DNA from: Carettochelys insculpta
Lineage: Eukaryota; Chordata; Testudines; Carettochelyidae
Length of the DNA stretch: 64,000 nucleotides
Assembly: GCF_033958435.1 (NCBI RefSeq)
Contig: NC_134139.1
Location: 202,537,501-202,601,500, forward strand
Reading direction: 5' to 3'
In this document: piece by piece, positions 21,815 through 32,199 of the stretch
How positions within the stretch are numbered: the first letter of the stretch is position 1
Layout of the letters: every line of letters begins with the position of its first letter
The notes under the pieces: model-generated
The model's database searches: none
The model's input: the letters and a program-made list of their open reading frames with translations, nothing else
Told to the model about the DNA's origin: nothing
Made by a program: the position numbers and the translations under genes

Positions 21815-22012
21815 CTGTACATACACTGGCACACACACTCACACCCAGATACAGTCTCTCCCCTGGGACACACACAATGACATACATTTTCTCCCTCTGG
21901 AGATATGCACTGAGAAACACAAAGGTACAGTCTCTCTCCCAAGGCAGAAGCACTCTGCCCATTCTCTCTTCCTCTCGCTCTCTCTCACACACACACACAC
22001 ACACACAATCTC
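21815..22012. repeat. CA/CT-rich simple repeat
   Basis: Short ACACAC runs at 21829-21845 and a (CT)n-(CA)n run at 21964-22007 are separated by CTCTCCC-containing sequence. Confidence 0.7.
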
Positions 22013-22107
22013 TCCCCGCTGGACAGATTCCATTGGCCATCACGCAAGTTAATTCCCTGCCCTAAGGCTTGAGGGGTCTGTCCTGTCCATCACTGGCTTT
22101 CTGATTT

Positions 22108-22574
22108 AATGTGTGTAACACCGACAGACCCTAATGAACTCTGTGTTACACCGACAGATGATAGTGAGCTCTGTGTATGTGTGTGTGTGTGTGTGTAACA
22201 CTGACATACCCAAGTGAGCTCTGTGTGTGTGTGTGTAACACTGACAGAACCGAGTGAGCTCTGTGTGTGTGTAACACTGACAGACCCGAGTGAGCTCTGT
22301 GTGTGTGTAACACTGACAGAACTGAGTGAGCTCTGTGTGTGTAACACTGACAGACCCGAGTGAGCTCTGTGTGTGTAACACTGACAGACCTGAGTGAGCT
22401 CTGTGTGTGTGTGTGTAAAACACTGACAGACCCGAGTGAGCTCTGTGTGTGTGTGTAACACTGACAGACCTGAGTGAGCTCTGTGTGTGTGTGTGTGTGT
22501 AAAACACTGACAGACCCGAGTGAGCTCTGTGTGTGTGTGTGTGTGTGTAACACTGACAGACCCGAGTGAGCTGC
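22108..22574. repeat. Minisatellite with an embedded GT microsatellite (about 12 units)
   Basis: About 12 units share a core AACACTGACAGACCCGAGTG followed by AGCTC and a (TG)n run whose length changes from unit to unit. The first units near 22110 are most diverged and the longest TG runs are near 22530. The final core runs directly into SINE sequence (AGCTGCAAACAG...ACCTGGGACCTCTGG), so the unit may derive from that SINE's flank. Its periodicity opens long meaningless frames on the minus strand. Confidence 0.9.
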
Positions 22575-23440
22575 AAACAGAATTAAACCTGGGACCTCTG
22601 GGCTACGTCTACACGTGAAGCCTACATCGAAGTAGCTTATTTCGATGTAGCGACATCGAAATAGCCTATTTCGATGAATAATGTCTACACGTCCTCCAGG
22701 GCTGGCAACGTCGATGTCCAACTTCGACGTTGCGCGGCACCACATCGAAATAGGCGCTGCGAGGGTACGTCTACACGCCAAAGTAGCACACATCAAAATA
22801 AGGGTGCCAGGCACAGCTGCAGACAGGGTCACAGGGCGGACTCAACAGCCAGCCGCTCCCTTAAAGGGCCCCTCCCAGACACATTTGCACTAAACAACAC
22901 AAGATCCACAGAGCCGACAACTGGTTGCAGACCCTGTGCCTGCAGCATGGATCCCCAGCTGCCGCAGCAGCAGCCAGAAGCCCTGGGCTAAGGGCTGCTG
23001 CCCACGGTGACCACAGAGCCCCGCAGGGGCTGGAGAGAGAGTGTCTCTCAACCCCTCAGCTGATGGCCGCCATGGAGGACCCCACTATTTCGAAGTTGCG
23101 GGACGCGCAACGACTACACGGTCCCTACTTCGACATTGAACGTCGAAGTAGGGCGCTATTCCTATCCCCTCATGGGGTTAGCGACTTCGACATCTCGCCG
23201 CCTAACGTCGAAGTTGACTTTGAAATAGCGCCCGGCACATGTAGCTGTGACGGGCGCTATTTCGAAGTTAGTGCCGCTACTTCGAAGTAGCGTGCACGTG
23301 TAGACACGGCTCTGGAGTTTAGTGCCTGGCCTAAAAGCCAGTAGTTTATTAGCTAAGACTGTAGTACAGACTCACTGTTCTCTCTGCAAGTGGTCTCGGC
23401 ACCATTAGCTGGGGCAGAACGCTGCAGTCGGGTGTGTAGG
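22571..23440 (-). mobile_element. tRNA-derived SINE interrupted by a TIR element
   Basis: The B-box side (TTAAACCTGGGACCTCTGG) ends at 22601. The A-box side and body (GTGCCTGGCCTAAAAGCCAG ... GTGGTCTCGGCACCATTAGC) resume at 23311. Removing 22602-23310 gives a continuous SINE of the 49570 type. Confidence 0.65.
22602..23310. mobile_element. 709 bp TIR transposon nested in a SINE
   Basis: The ends are GCTACGTCTACACG and its inverse CGTGTAGACACGGC, flanked by a perfect TCTGG duplication (22597-22601 and 23311-23315). Several subterminal TTCGAAGT/ATTTCGA motifs are present on both sides. The GC-rich middle (about 22800-23080) is not palindromic and may be a leftover of an autonomous relative. 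No transposase frame is intact. Confidence 0.75.
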
Positions 23441-23857
23441 TTACTTGTGTGTGTCCAGATCACTTTCAGATGTTGACCGCTGAGGTTAAAAGTAGCAAAA
23501 AAATAACCTAAGCTTGGTCCAGGCTGTGGGAGAGGGGTCATTAGCTGTGGTGTTTTCGGACATTTAAGCTGAAACTGGGAACCAGTGCATTCACCACTAG
23601 AGGGTGCATGAGTCAACCCGAAAGCTGACTTTGGTTAAAGGATGGGGGGATTTTGAATCATCTCTATCAGTCCATCCTTGGCCAAAGGAGGATACAGGTG
23701 GAGAAAGCAAGCCCGATGCAGCAGGTCCTCGGGGAATTAGCTTTAAGAAGCAGCAATTAATTTTCAGAGTGGTACAAATGGCTGATTTCTGGCAGGATTG
23801 GAGCTCGAAGGGCTGGATACAGAATTCCAGGGGAGCAGTGAAATGTATGTACGTAAG

Positions 23858-23901
23858 TATGCGTGTGTGTGTGTGTATGTGTGTGTGTGTGTGTGTGTGT
23901 A
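23858..23901. repeat. (GT)n microsatellite
   Basis: This is a run of GTGTGTGTGT with one or two interruptions (GTATGT). Confidence 0.9.
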
Positions 23902-23909
23902 GACTGGTT

Positions 23910-24830
23910 GGGACCGATCGGTGGGAACTGTTTACACCAGCAGCTTTCCTAGCAAGGTTTTTACTTACTCAGCAATGTCTGTGTCTTTCTAAAACAACTC
24001 TCGTGCCTGCTTCTGTGAATTGATTGGGCCATGGGAATGCAAGGCTGGAAACTCTAGGCAGGTCTAAAGACACTTGGGGGGAATTCACCCCCGTGCAGAG
24101 GGGCAGGACTAGCCCTGGGCACCACCTGTCTGTCTAACCTCTGCTGAGTCCCAAAGGCCAACCTCCATCTCCAAGTTGTTCGGTTTCCAACAACCACCTG
24201 CCTGCTTTCCCCCCTTGCTCCCCAGAACTGTCCACAGAGCTACCTTCTGGGCCCTGCTTCAAAATCTCCTCTGCTGGGACACTGCTAACAGGCTGGACGC
24301 TGGTCAGGCAGCTGGTGTGTGGTGCAGGGATGCTGGAATGGAGGCGATCAGAGGGCCATGCACTTGCCCCTGCTTTTTACTGTCCCTTTGGACCTGTGAG
24401 GGAGGGCAGGGGTGGAGAAGAGGAAGTGGGGGTAGTGTCTTGGGAGGTGGGGGTGGGCCTTGGACAAAGGGGTGGGGGCCAAGGTTTGGGCAGGTGGCTT
24501 CCTTGCCTGCCCTCCGCAGGGGGCGAAGGTGAGCTGCGGGGAACTGACTTAGCTACCCCCTCAGGTGCTCCCCCACCTTGCAAACTCAGAAGGCCCTTCG
24601 AGCTCCAACCCTGCCAGAAATCAGTGGTTTGTACACAGAGCCAACAAGTTCATTTCACCAAGGTAACCACGAGGCCAGAGCTTTGGTTAGTTCTGTTCTT
24701 GCTTTTGAACACAATCTGAAATAAACACTCTAGAATGGCTACTCTGAGGCTGACCCATCATTCCTGTTTCACCCATTTCACTAACAGTGCCCAGTGTTTG
24801 TACATCTTTACAAAGGGGGTCAGCGTCATC
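23910..24830. other. Intergenic, no gene recognised
   Basis: A G-rich stretch lies near 24400-24500. No coding or RNA gene support is seen. Confidence 0.45.
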
Positions 24831-24834
24831 ACCC

Positions 24835-24985
24835 TCCTGCCCCTCGCAGATAAGGAAACCGAGGCACAGAGCACTCTGGCAATTTGCATGAGGCCACCAG
24901 AAGATCAGACCTAAGACTAGAACCAGGACTTCTGAGTCCCCCATCCTGTGTATCCTCTGTCCACTGGGATACGCTGCCTCTCCTA
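24835..24985 (-). mobile_element. MIR-like SINE
   Basis: The plus strand shows the inverted MIR core order: AGATAAGGAAACCGAGGCAC, then AGGCCACCAGAAGATCAGAC, then GTCCACTGGGATACGCTGCC. It is an old diverged copy. Confidence 0.6.
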
Positions 24986-25398
24986 GCAGCTATTGCTTCA
25001 ACGGTGAAACAGCATGAAACAGCAGTCAGGCACCCGCTGCAGCAGCCCCTGCTTAATTTGCTTTTGAAGTATAGGAGACAATAGCTCACAAATGAGTCAA
25101 GGGACTCCAAAGAAACACTCCTGCAGCTGTCACTGTAATTCTTTGTCAGACAGCAGCACCGAAGGACTGTGCAAACAGCCTGGGAGAGTTTGCACTCTGA
25201 GTGTGATGTGAGAGGTAACCTGGATAGAGACAGAGTGATCGGGGACCCAAGCAGGCAGTGCCAGCCAGAGGGCTAAGCCAGGGGTGCAGGGTTTGTATGG
25301 GTTTTTTGTTGCTAAGTGGAAACGAGGGGCCAAGTCTGAAGCAACTGTGCCTCTTTAAACTAGTGTGTGCCACTGAAATCCCCAGCACAAGCTGTGCT

Positions 25399-25420
25399 TT
25401 ACACACACACACACACACAA
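25399..25420. repeat. (AC)n microsatellite
   Basis: This is an uninterrupted ACACAC run of about 20 bases. Confidence 0.9.
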
Positions 25421-25429
25421 GTTATTTTT

Positions 25430-26380
25430 AAGCTGGGCTTGAAAGAGCCCATTGTCTGGGTTAGCGATTGTCGGGCCTCTTCGCTCCTCACGCTTTCTGC
25501 CCTGACAGAGCTAGTCACAATCTGAGGCGCCCAGCTCCAGAGCTGCCTGGAGCTCATTGCCAGCTCCAAAGTGGGCCATGGTGCAAGACTGTCTTGCCGT
25601 CACAGAGGAGAGGGCGTTGGCAGCAACAGATGCGCTCAGCCCGGCACATAAAGCATCCCAGCCCTGCCTGCCGGAGGGAGCCAGGCCCAAGAAGGATTGG
25701 TTTGGTGACAGATGAAAGCTGCATATGCCCCTCACTACTGGGAGGTGCTCAGACACGAGGGTGGTGAGTGTGATAGTGACCGTCCAAGCTGACGGCCATC
25801 TCTTCGCGGCTGATGGCCAGTCTGCCCTCCCAAACTGCGTACCGCCACTCTTCAAATCAGCAGCCGCTTTAGCAAAGGCATCTGGGACAGAGTTCCGCCC
25901 TAGCACAGTGGGGTGCAGCCTACGGCCACGTGTGGCCCATCGGGGTTCCCCGCGCGGCTCACAAGACATTTGGTTCACCGGGGCCCACGCGCCGGGCTGC
26001 CAGATTTCACTGGTTTCTGTCCACACAGGTTTTTTCCGAGTGGTATTACTGATGTGACTCACACGCAAAGCCAGGGCGCGGAAAGAGAGGCGTGTGCTGA
26101 TTGCACACAGCCTGGGCTGAGAGAGCCGAGTGCCCTCTCTGCAGCCAATCACAGGGCTGCTACGGGTGAGTCAGTACGCCCTCTAACAGCAGAACCAATA
26201 TGGTTCTCTAGCCATATTGCGAGCCCTAGAGCTTGTCCGCAGCCAGACTAAAGAGCAGCAGCCAGTAACTGTGACGCTGCAACTCACATACTCACATTCC
26301 AGCTACATTTCAGTTCAATAGTAGCACATCAGGCTGATAAGAAGACCACATCCTAATGCCGCCCTCTGTTAAACAGATCT
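25430..26380. other. Intergenic, no gene recognised
   Basis: A 213-codon minus-strand frame crosses this stretch without family resemblance. Around 25904-25950 a GGGGTGCAGCCTACGGCC / TGTGGCCCATCGGGG motif resembles the start of a hAT-type element. A matching TGGCTGCCCATCTCTGCCC end may lie near 27670, with later insertions between. Confidence 0.35.
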
Positions 26381-26383
26381 CAA

Positions 26384-26789
26384 GGTCCGTGTCTACACTA
26401 GCCAAAAACTTTGAAATGGCCATGCAAATGGCCATTTTGAAGTTTACTAATGAAGCGCTGAAATACATATTCAACGCCTCATTAGCATGCAGGTGGCCAC
26501 GGCACTTCGAAATTGGCACGGCTTGTCCAGAGGGGGCTCCTTTTCGAAAGGACCCCGGCTACTTCAAAGTCCCCTTATTCCCATTTGCTCATAGGAATAA
26601 GCGGACTTCGAAGTAGCCAGGGTCCTTTTGAAACGGAGCCCCGTCTGGATGAGCTGCGTCAATTGCGAAGTGCCGCGGCCGCCCGCATGCTAATGAGGTG
26701 CTGAATATGCATTTCAGCGCTTCATTAGTAAACTTAGAAATGGCCATTTGCATGGTCATTTCAAAGTTTTTGGCTAGTGTAGACATAGC
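26384..26789. mobile_element. Fold-back TIR transposon (about 406 bp)
   Basis: The ends GTCCGTGTCTACACTAGCCA and inverse TGGCTAGTGTAGACATAGCC are followed by paired blocks AAAACTTTGAAATGGCCA and its inverse. The centre pairs AAGTCCCCTTATTCCCA with TAGGAATAAGCGGACTT. AAG sits on both flanks and may be a 3 bp duplication. Confidence 0.82.
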
Positions 26790-26799
26790 CAAGGTGAGT

Positions 26800-27530
26800 A
26801 AAGAAAACTTAGTTAACAGCATTTTGTCTGGCAAGCAATGCTTTATCAATAGCGCAGGCTGTGGGATCACCATTGTTACTATTCAACATACTATGATGAT
26901 TGTCTTCACTTTTCTACTGTTTTTTGTATAATCTCTGTCTGGTTTGTAATTGCTCCCATCTGCTGTATAATTAATTTGGTTAGGTGTGAATCAGTTAAGG
27001 TGGTGAGTTATGATTGGTTAGGTAATTCTGTTACAGTAGGTTATGATTGGTTAGTAAAATTGTACTGAAGTAATTGGTCATGGTAGAGCTAAGCAGGACT
27101 CAAGTTTCATACTTAAACTGGGGTCCAAGAAGGACAAAGGAGGGAAAAACAGAACATCAAGCAGGAAAGATGAAAGAAGGAACGAGGTCAGGAAGGACTC
27201 ACCACCTCCCCCAGGGCCCCAAGGTGAAGCAACCAGCATCCACAGAGTGATGTTGTCTGTCGCAACAGGGAACGTCTGCTGTGTTATCAGGATTGGTGAG
27301 CATGACACTGTGCATAGCATGTGTTCTGCTTTCTCGGTAATTGTAAATAAATAGAGAATAAGAATATTACCGTGTAAGGCTTTTTCAGTGGCACAGATGC
27401 TGCAGACCTGCAGGGAATTACGCCCTGAGCCCTAGGAATTGGGTAAGGGAGGGAGTTTAAATTAACAGGGTCACGCTTTGAGCCCTACGAATTGGGTAAA
27501 GGTGTGTATGTCCCTGCAGGGATGAGAAAC
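26800..27530 (+). mobile_element. Solo LTR-like block of an endogenous retroelement
   Basis: It has repeated TTATGATTGGTTAG motifs (CCAAT-type boxes inverted), a CATACTTAAACTGGGG promoter-like block, and GTAAATAAATAGAGAATAAG resembling a poly(A) signal at about 27345. Then two GAGCCCTA(G/C)GAATTGGGTAA copies follow. No internal genes are seen. Ends and target duplication were not found. Confidence 0.4.
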
Positions 27531-27699
27531 TTTTGCGAGTAACAGCCCCACCAATTCTAGGTACACAAGCGCAGTTAGCAAAGCACCCCATCCCGGCAGA
27601 CCGTCTTGGTTAGGACAATCTTGTGGCCCACTGAGTTGAACGAGGGCCACTCATATGGGCCACTTGGCTGCCCATCTCTGCCCTAGCATTAAAAAAAAA

Positions 27700-28620
27700 T
27701 CGTCCCAAAATCCTGTTTATTTTCCAGCTCTGCTTCCATTTGACTGACTGGTGGCAAACCCTGGAACGTTCCTGCTTTCAGTGTACTCGGTCTGACAAAG
27801 CCTGAAGGGCCTCATTTGGATTAGCTCGGGTGGCGCATGGGTGGGGGTTCAGGAGGAGCAGAGCAATGGAGGTTGGGGCTCGGGGTCAGGGCCAAGGTCC
27901 CGGCACACCCAGGGGAGTCACACATCCATCATGTTGATTTCCCTCTTGTAGAACGCTCTGGGAGTCTTTGTCTGAGAGGAGCTAGGCTGGGGCAAATTCA
28001 GCCCAACCCCATGGAAATCCACAGGGTTCCAGATTTACGCCAGTGTCATGCAGGCCGGCAGCTAGCCCACGGCTTTGACAAGTGGGACCGTTCCTTTCGG
28101 ATGGGCTCATCTGAGCTGGAGGGCAGTAGGCTGGCAGATTAACTATGATGGATCTGCCTGAGATGGGTCCCTGAGAGGGTCAAACCTCCCCATGTCTCAG
28201 GGGTCCTGTCCAAGTGACTGTCCTTGCAATCTGGAACAAGAGCTCTCTCTTTGCCGCATTGTCCAAAGTGACCGTTCCCTTGTGCAGTCCCAGCACCTCC
28301 TTCTGTTCCATTGCCCTTCGGCAGGGACACAACCGCACAATCTCTGCCTGAGGGGTGCCTTTTGCTGCAACCCAGAAATAAACACTGTAGCCCAAAGCAA
28401 CAACCCCCCCACCCCAGGAAAGAGCCTGCAGGAGAGAGTGGATAAAAATATTGGAGAACTCAGCCCTTGGCATGCATACAGCCTGGTGCTGGAGGTTCCC
28501 CAGCACATGGGCACTCCTTGGGCAGATGAGTGGGGTTGTAGGGGAGTGAACCTGAGTGCCCAGTGTGAGGGCTGGAGCAACCCTTAAATGTATGAAAGGA
28601 ACCGAACGTGGGTGATTTTA
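27700..28620. other. Intergenic, no gene recognised
   Basis: The sequence is unique-looking with overlapping short frames on both strands. No repeat or exon is named. Confidence 0.4.
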
Positions 28621-28639
28621 ATCTCCGTGCCCAGCATGG

Positions 28640-28990
28640 GGGAGACCGCTACCAGAATAGCACATGCACCAGCTTAAAAAGGACCCTGAAACACTGGAGA
28701 AGGCACCGGACAGTGACCCGAAAATGAGTCCAGGGCTCTCTCCCTTTTCAAAAAATAATAGATGGGAAGTGATTACAGTCTATAAGAACCTTCCTGGGGA
28801 GAAATGTAAGGTCCTAAATGGCCCCTGAGTCTCCTGGCAAAAGACAGAACAAGGACTGAGGGCTGGAAGCCACACACAGAACAATTCCAACTAGAAATAA
28901 GACACTGTTGGTTAGCAGGAAGGGTGATTCAGCGTGGGAACAAGCTACCATGAGCAGAAGCGTCTTCGCCATCTCTTGGTACCTTCAGCT
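28640..28990 (+). mobile_element. Old CR1/L3-type LINE 3' remnant
   Basis: The order GTCTATAAGAACCTTCCTGG, AAGGTCCTAAATGGCCCCTG, AGGGCTGGAAGCC, AACTAGAAATAAGACACTG and GTGGGAACAAGCTACC follows the tail of old CR1/L3 LINEs. It is heavily diverged. Confidence 0.5.
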
Positions 28991-29710
28991 CAACTTTCTG
29001 GAGGAGACATCTAAGCCCATCTTGGCTAAACACCCAAGTAACTGACTGAGAGACTGGGGTTCTGCGGGGGAGGTTGGGTGCTGGAAGGGGCTGAGGATGC
29101 AGGGGCTGAGTAGGAGGTAGGATGTGGGAGGAGTCTGTGAGGGTGGGCAAGTGTAGGGGGGGCACAGGATTAGGGCAGCTGGACAGCTCTTGGGAGGTAG
29201 CAAGTGGCTGTGTGCGTCTTCCAGCCCTGGGTAGAGTGAAGTCTCTGTCCCAGCTTGTAGTTCCTCTTCAGTGAGGCCCAGTGGTTCGGGCTAGTCTTCA
29301 GCCCCCTGCAGGGAGGTACTGGCTTCCCAGCCTGGGAGCTCAGGACCTGCACCTGCCTGCTGTGGTGTCTGTGTGCCCACTGACCACCTGGACTGGGCTT
29401 TTATACAAACAGTCCCACCTCCTGACTTCCAGTCAGGTAAGGGGACACGGCTTGGCTCTGCCCACCAGGGCTCAGGGAGGGGTTCTTCTTCCTCTTGGTC
29501 AGTAAGCAGCCACCCTTGCTCCCTACATTCTCCACTGGCTCCTTGGACAGCTTCGGGGAGCAGTGGGTGCTGTCCAGGGTACGCTGATCTGTGTCCCCTC
29601 TGCTTCTCTTGTTTTGAAGCTGTGGCCTGCACCTCACCCCTGTTTTTCCATCTGTTGTCCCCAGTGCTCAGTTGGGTCCTGGGTCCCATAGCCCCTCCCA
29701 CTGGGCTGGG
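28991..29710. other. Intergenic, no gene recognised
   Basis: No supported feature. A 163-codon plus-strand frame begins here but lacks any family signature. Confidence 0.4.
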
Positions 29711-29711
29711 A

Positions 29712-29835
29712 ATGGATCACTCAGTGAATGCCTGTTCAGTTCATTATCTCTGGAGCAGCAGACACCAGCCACTGTCTGCAGACAGGACACAAGGCCCAAC
29801 GGGTCATGGGCCTGACCCAACATGGCCATCAGTAC
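29712..29835 (+). mobile_element. CR1-like LINE 3' end (TTCTTATG-tail subfamily), decayed
   Basis: It resembles the copy at 58676-58895: TGTTCAGTTCATTATCTCTGG, GCCACTGTCTGCAGACAGGA and GGGCCTGACCCAACATGGCC in the same order. A short inverted piece of the same end is at 29960-29985 (AAGAATGGCCCTACTGGGTC). Confidence 0.5.
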
Positions 29836-30193
29836 AGGCTTTCACTCTCTGGTTCAATCGTTAGCACAGCAGCCCTCACCCTTGTGCTGCTCCATGCAGG
29901 GGGTGAGCAAATCTCAGCTTCCGGGTTGATTGCAAAGCGACCTGGTGGGCATCTGCTTTCGTAAGAATGGCCCTACTGGGTCAGCCCTGCCACCCCAAGG
30001 GGGGGAGCAGGAATCTTAATCCCAACACTTTTGGAGGGGTACTTTCTGTTCCCTCCCCTGGAGCAGGAGAGTTGTCAGGTCCTGCCAGGGCAGGGCAAGG
30101 CAAGAGAAACTCTGCAATCCCTACCATTTGCTGGGGGTGAGGGGCATCTGCTGTTTGCCCTCCCCCTTGGGCACACTCCTGGCTGCTTCTTAT

Positions 30194-30398
30194 ATGGAGA
30201 TATACATCTCATTGAGCTGGAAGGGACCTCAGGAGGTCATCAAGTCAAGTCCAGTCACCTGCCCTCTTGGCAGGACCAAGCACCAGCCTTTTTTAAATCT
30301 ATTTGCCCCAGATCCCTAAATGCCCTCCTCAAGGATTGAGCTCACATCCCCAAGTTTAGCAGGCCAATGCTCAAACCACTGAGCTATCCCTGCCCTTA
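30194..30398 (-). mobile_element. Turtle Pol III (Cry-type) SINE
   Basis: On the minus strand it has a tRNA-like head (AGCTCAGTGGTTTGAGCATT and a diverged B box), a short middle, and a CR1-like tail (TGACCTCCTGAGGTCCCTTC). Related copies are at 34741-34951 and 52811-53010. Such SINEs with a CR1-like tail are known from cryptodiran turtles. Confidence 0.82.
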
Positions 30399-30409
30399 TC
30401 TAGGCAAGT

Positions 30410-31430
30410 GGTCTGCTTCCAAACTTGGAAGAAAGGAGAACAGCCGAAAGGGTGCATTCCACAATTGTGCCCATTATCTCCAGCGTTTGCCATGAAAGCA
30501 GGCGAGGTTGGGATTCATTTCATAACACACTCCGCATAGTTTCTCTCTGGGGCTGCCACACTGGGGCGATCACTGAGGGCGATGCTGACATGCCTGGCGA
30601 GAAATCCTCTGTCGGAGGAGATGCTCTGGAAACTGCCTCAGCATTATTTCCTCCGGAGGCAGGAAGCTGGAAGGGGCTGGGGGACGGAAGGGGCTCTTGG
30701 GCTGTTACCTGCTGACATTGTCTGGTTTAGAATGGAGTTTTCAAGTAGCTAAGCAGGAGATGAGGGTGTAACCAGCTGCCTAACAGCACCAGGTTCCTGG
30801 TAACTAAGAAAATCTCTCCCATTTCTCTCTGTCCCTCAGCGTGACGCAAGCCAAGCCTTAAAAGCCTGCCAGAGGGAGGGGAAGGAAAAGCCAAAATCAT
30901 TTTCCTCAGAGGCTGCACCAGGCACTTCAGAAACCTTGGGTCATTCATACAACTTCTTGTGAAATTTGGGAGTTGCCATTAAGGGAAACTGAGGCACACA
31001 GGTGGTTAAAGCTAAAGTGTGCCGGTGTCCCAGAATGTAGCACAACCCCACACTTCCCACTGCAGCTGCATCGTACAGCAGGGGCTGCTCTCTTCACCTA
31101 GTTGTCCACAAGCAAATGGAAGTGCCATGACAGAAGGGGAGAGCTGACTCGGGAGGGTGCATGGTGCCTCTTGCAGAGGGGTGGTCTGGTCCAACCACCA
31201 TGACAATCCAGCAGACACGTCTGAAGCACAGGGCTTCCCCAGGGCTTAGCAGCAGACAGCTGCTCCACACTGATGCCTCCATCTAGTCCTAAAACAAGCC
31301 TCTTGCAGCCATCTGGCTGAAGCCTCAACGTCCACAGCAGGCCCCTGCCCTCACCACTAGACTAGACTGGCCTCATCTAGGAGCTGCATTGCTCCCCAGG
31401 CTGACACTGCCACCCCCATTACTATACTGC
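30410..31430. other. Intergenic, no gene recognised
   Basis: A GGGAAACTGAGGCACAC motif near 30984 may be a MIR-like scrap. I find nothing else. Confidence 0.4.
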
Positions 31431-31439
31431 CTGAGCACC

Positions 31440-31575
31440 TCACCATGCCCTTGTGAGGCAGGAGTGTTCTCCCCATTGTACAGAAGGGAAACTGAGGCAC
31501 AGAATGACTCACCAAAGGTGGGACAGGGAAGTGAACCCAGGTTTCCTCAGTCCTAGGACAGCCATCCTCTGGTCG
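31440..31575 (-). mobile_element. MIR-like SINE
   Basis: The inverted MIR core order is visible: CATTGTACAGAAGGGAAACT, GAGGCACAGAATGACTCACC, then GTGAACCCAGGTTTCCTCAG. Confidence 0.6.
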
Positions 31576-32033
31576 TCTCTTTTCTGCGGAGAGGGGGACT
31601 TTGCACCCACCTGAATGTCAAGAGCCCACAAGGAGGCGGTGTTCCCATGATCTGTGCATGCAGCCACCTGACCAGTCTCCGTCGATTAGGAGAAAGCTGC
31701 TTCTGTCTCTGTCAGTCCTGGTGCATCTGATGATTTCCCGGGGCCCTCCAGGACGGGTTCATCGCAATTGACCGGAAAATACAAGATGAACCGGGGGTTG
31801 TATTGTAACTAGAACATGCCCTGACGGACTTTGCCAGGAAGCTTGTCTGAGTGACAGCTCCATCAGGTTCAGCTGGAAGGCAGGGCGGGCAGGTGTCTTC
31901 CAGCCTAGGGCTGTTGGGAGAGCACTTTTTATTGTGGCAGCTGCCAGTCAGTCAATCACTGAGTAGAAAATGCTCCTTTGCACAGACAGAGAGAGAGAGA
32001 GAGGACTCATGGAGCACATGCAGGACAATTCCG

Positions 32034-32190
32034 ATCCAGGGCAGACAGTGTTGTCCAGTGGTTAGAATGGGGAGTGGGAAGGGCTGGGAAAACGGCTTTC
32101 TCTTGGCTAGTTTGCCACTTGCTCACTGCCTGACCATGGACAAAGCATTCAACCTGTGTGGCTGAGATTTCCAAGGGAACCCAGGGGAGT
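32034..32190 (+). mobile_element. MIR-like SINE with tRNA-related head
   Basis: GACAGTGTTGTCCAGTGGTT resembles the tRNA-derived start. TTTGCCACTTGCTCACTGCC and CATGGACAAAGCATTCAACC follow the MIR core in order. Confidence 0.5.
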
Positions 32191-32199
32191 TAGGTGCCA

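Noticed and set aside
22108..22574. Regularly spaced repeats that look like a CRISPR array at first glance
   Set aside because: The 'spacers' are TG runs, the repeats are diverged, and the setting is a vertebrate genome. It is a minisatellite.
22146..22832. 228-codon minus-strand open frame rich in THTQSSLGSVS-like repeats
   Set aside because: It is produced by the GT minisatellite, which is open in several frames at once, and it runs on into SINE and TIR sequence. It is not a gene.
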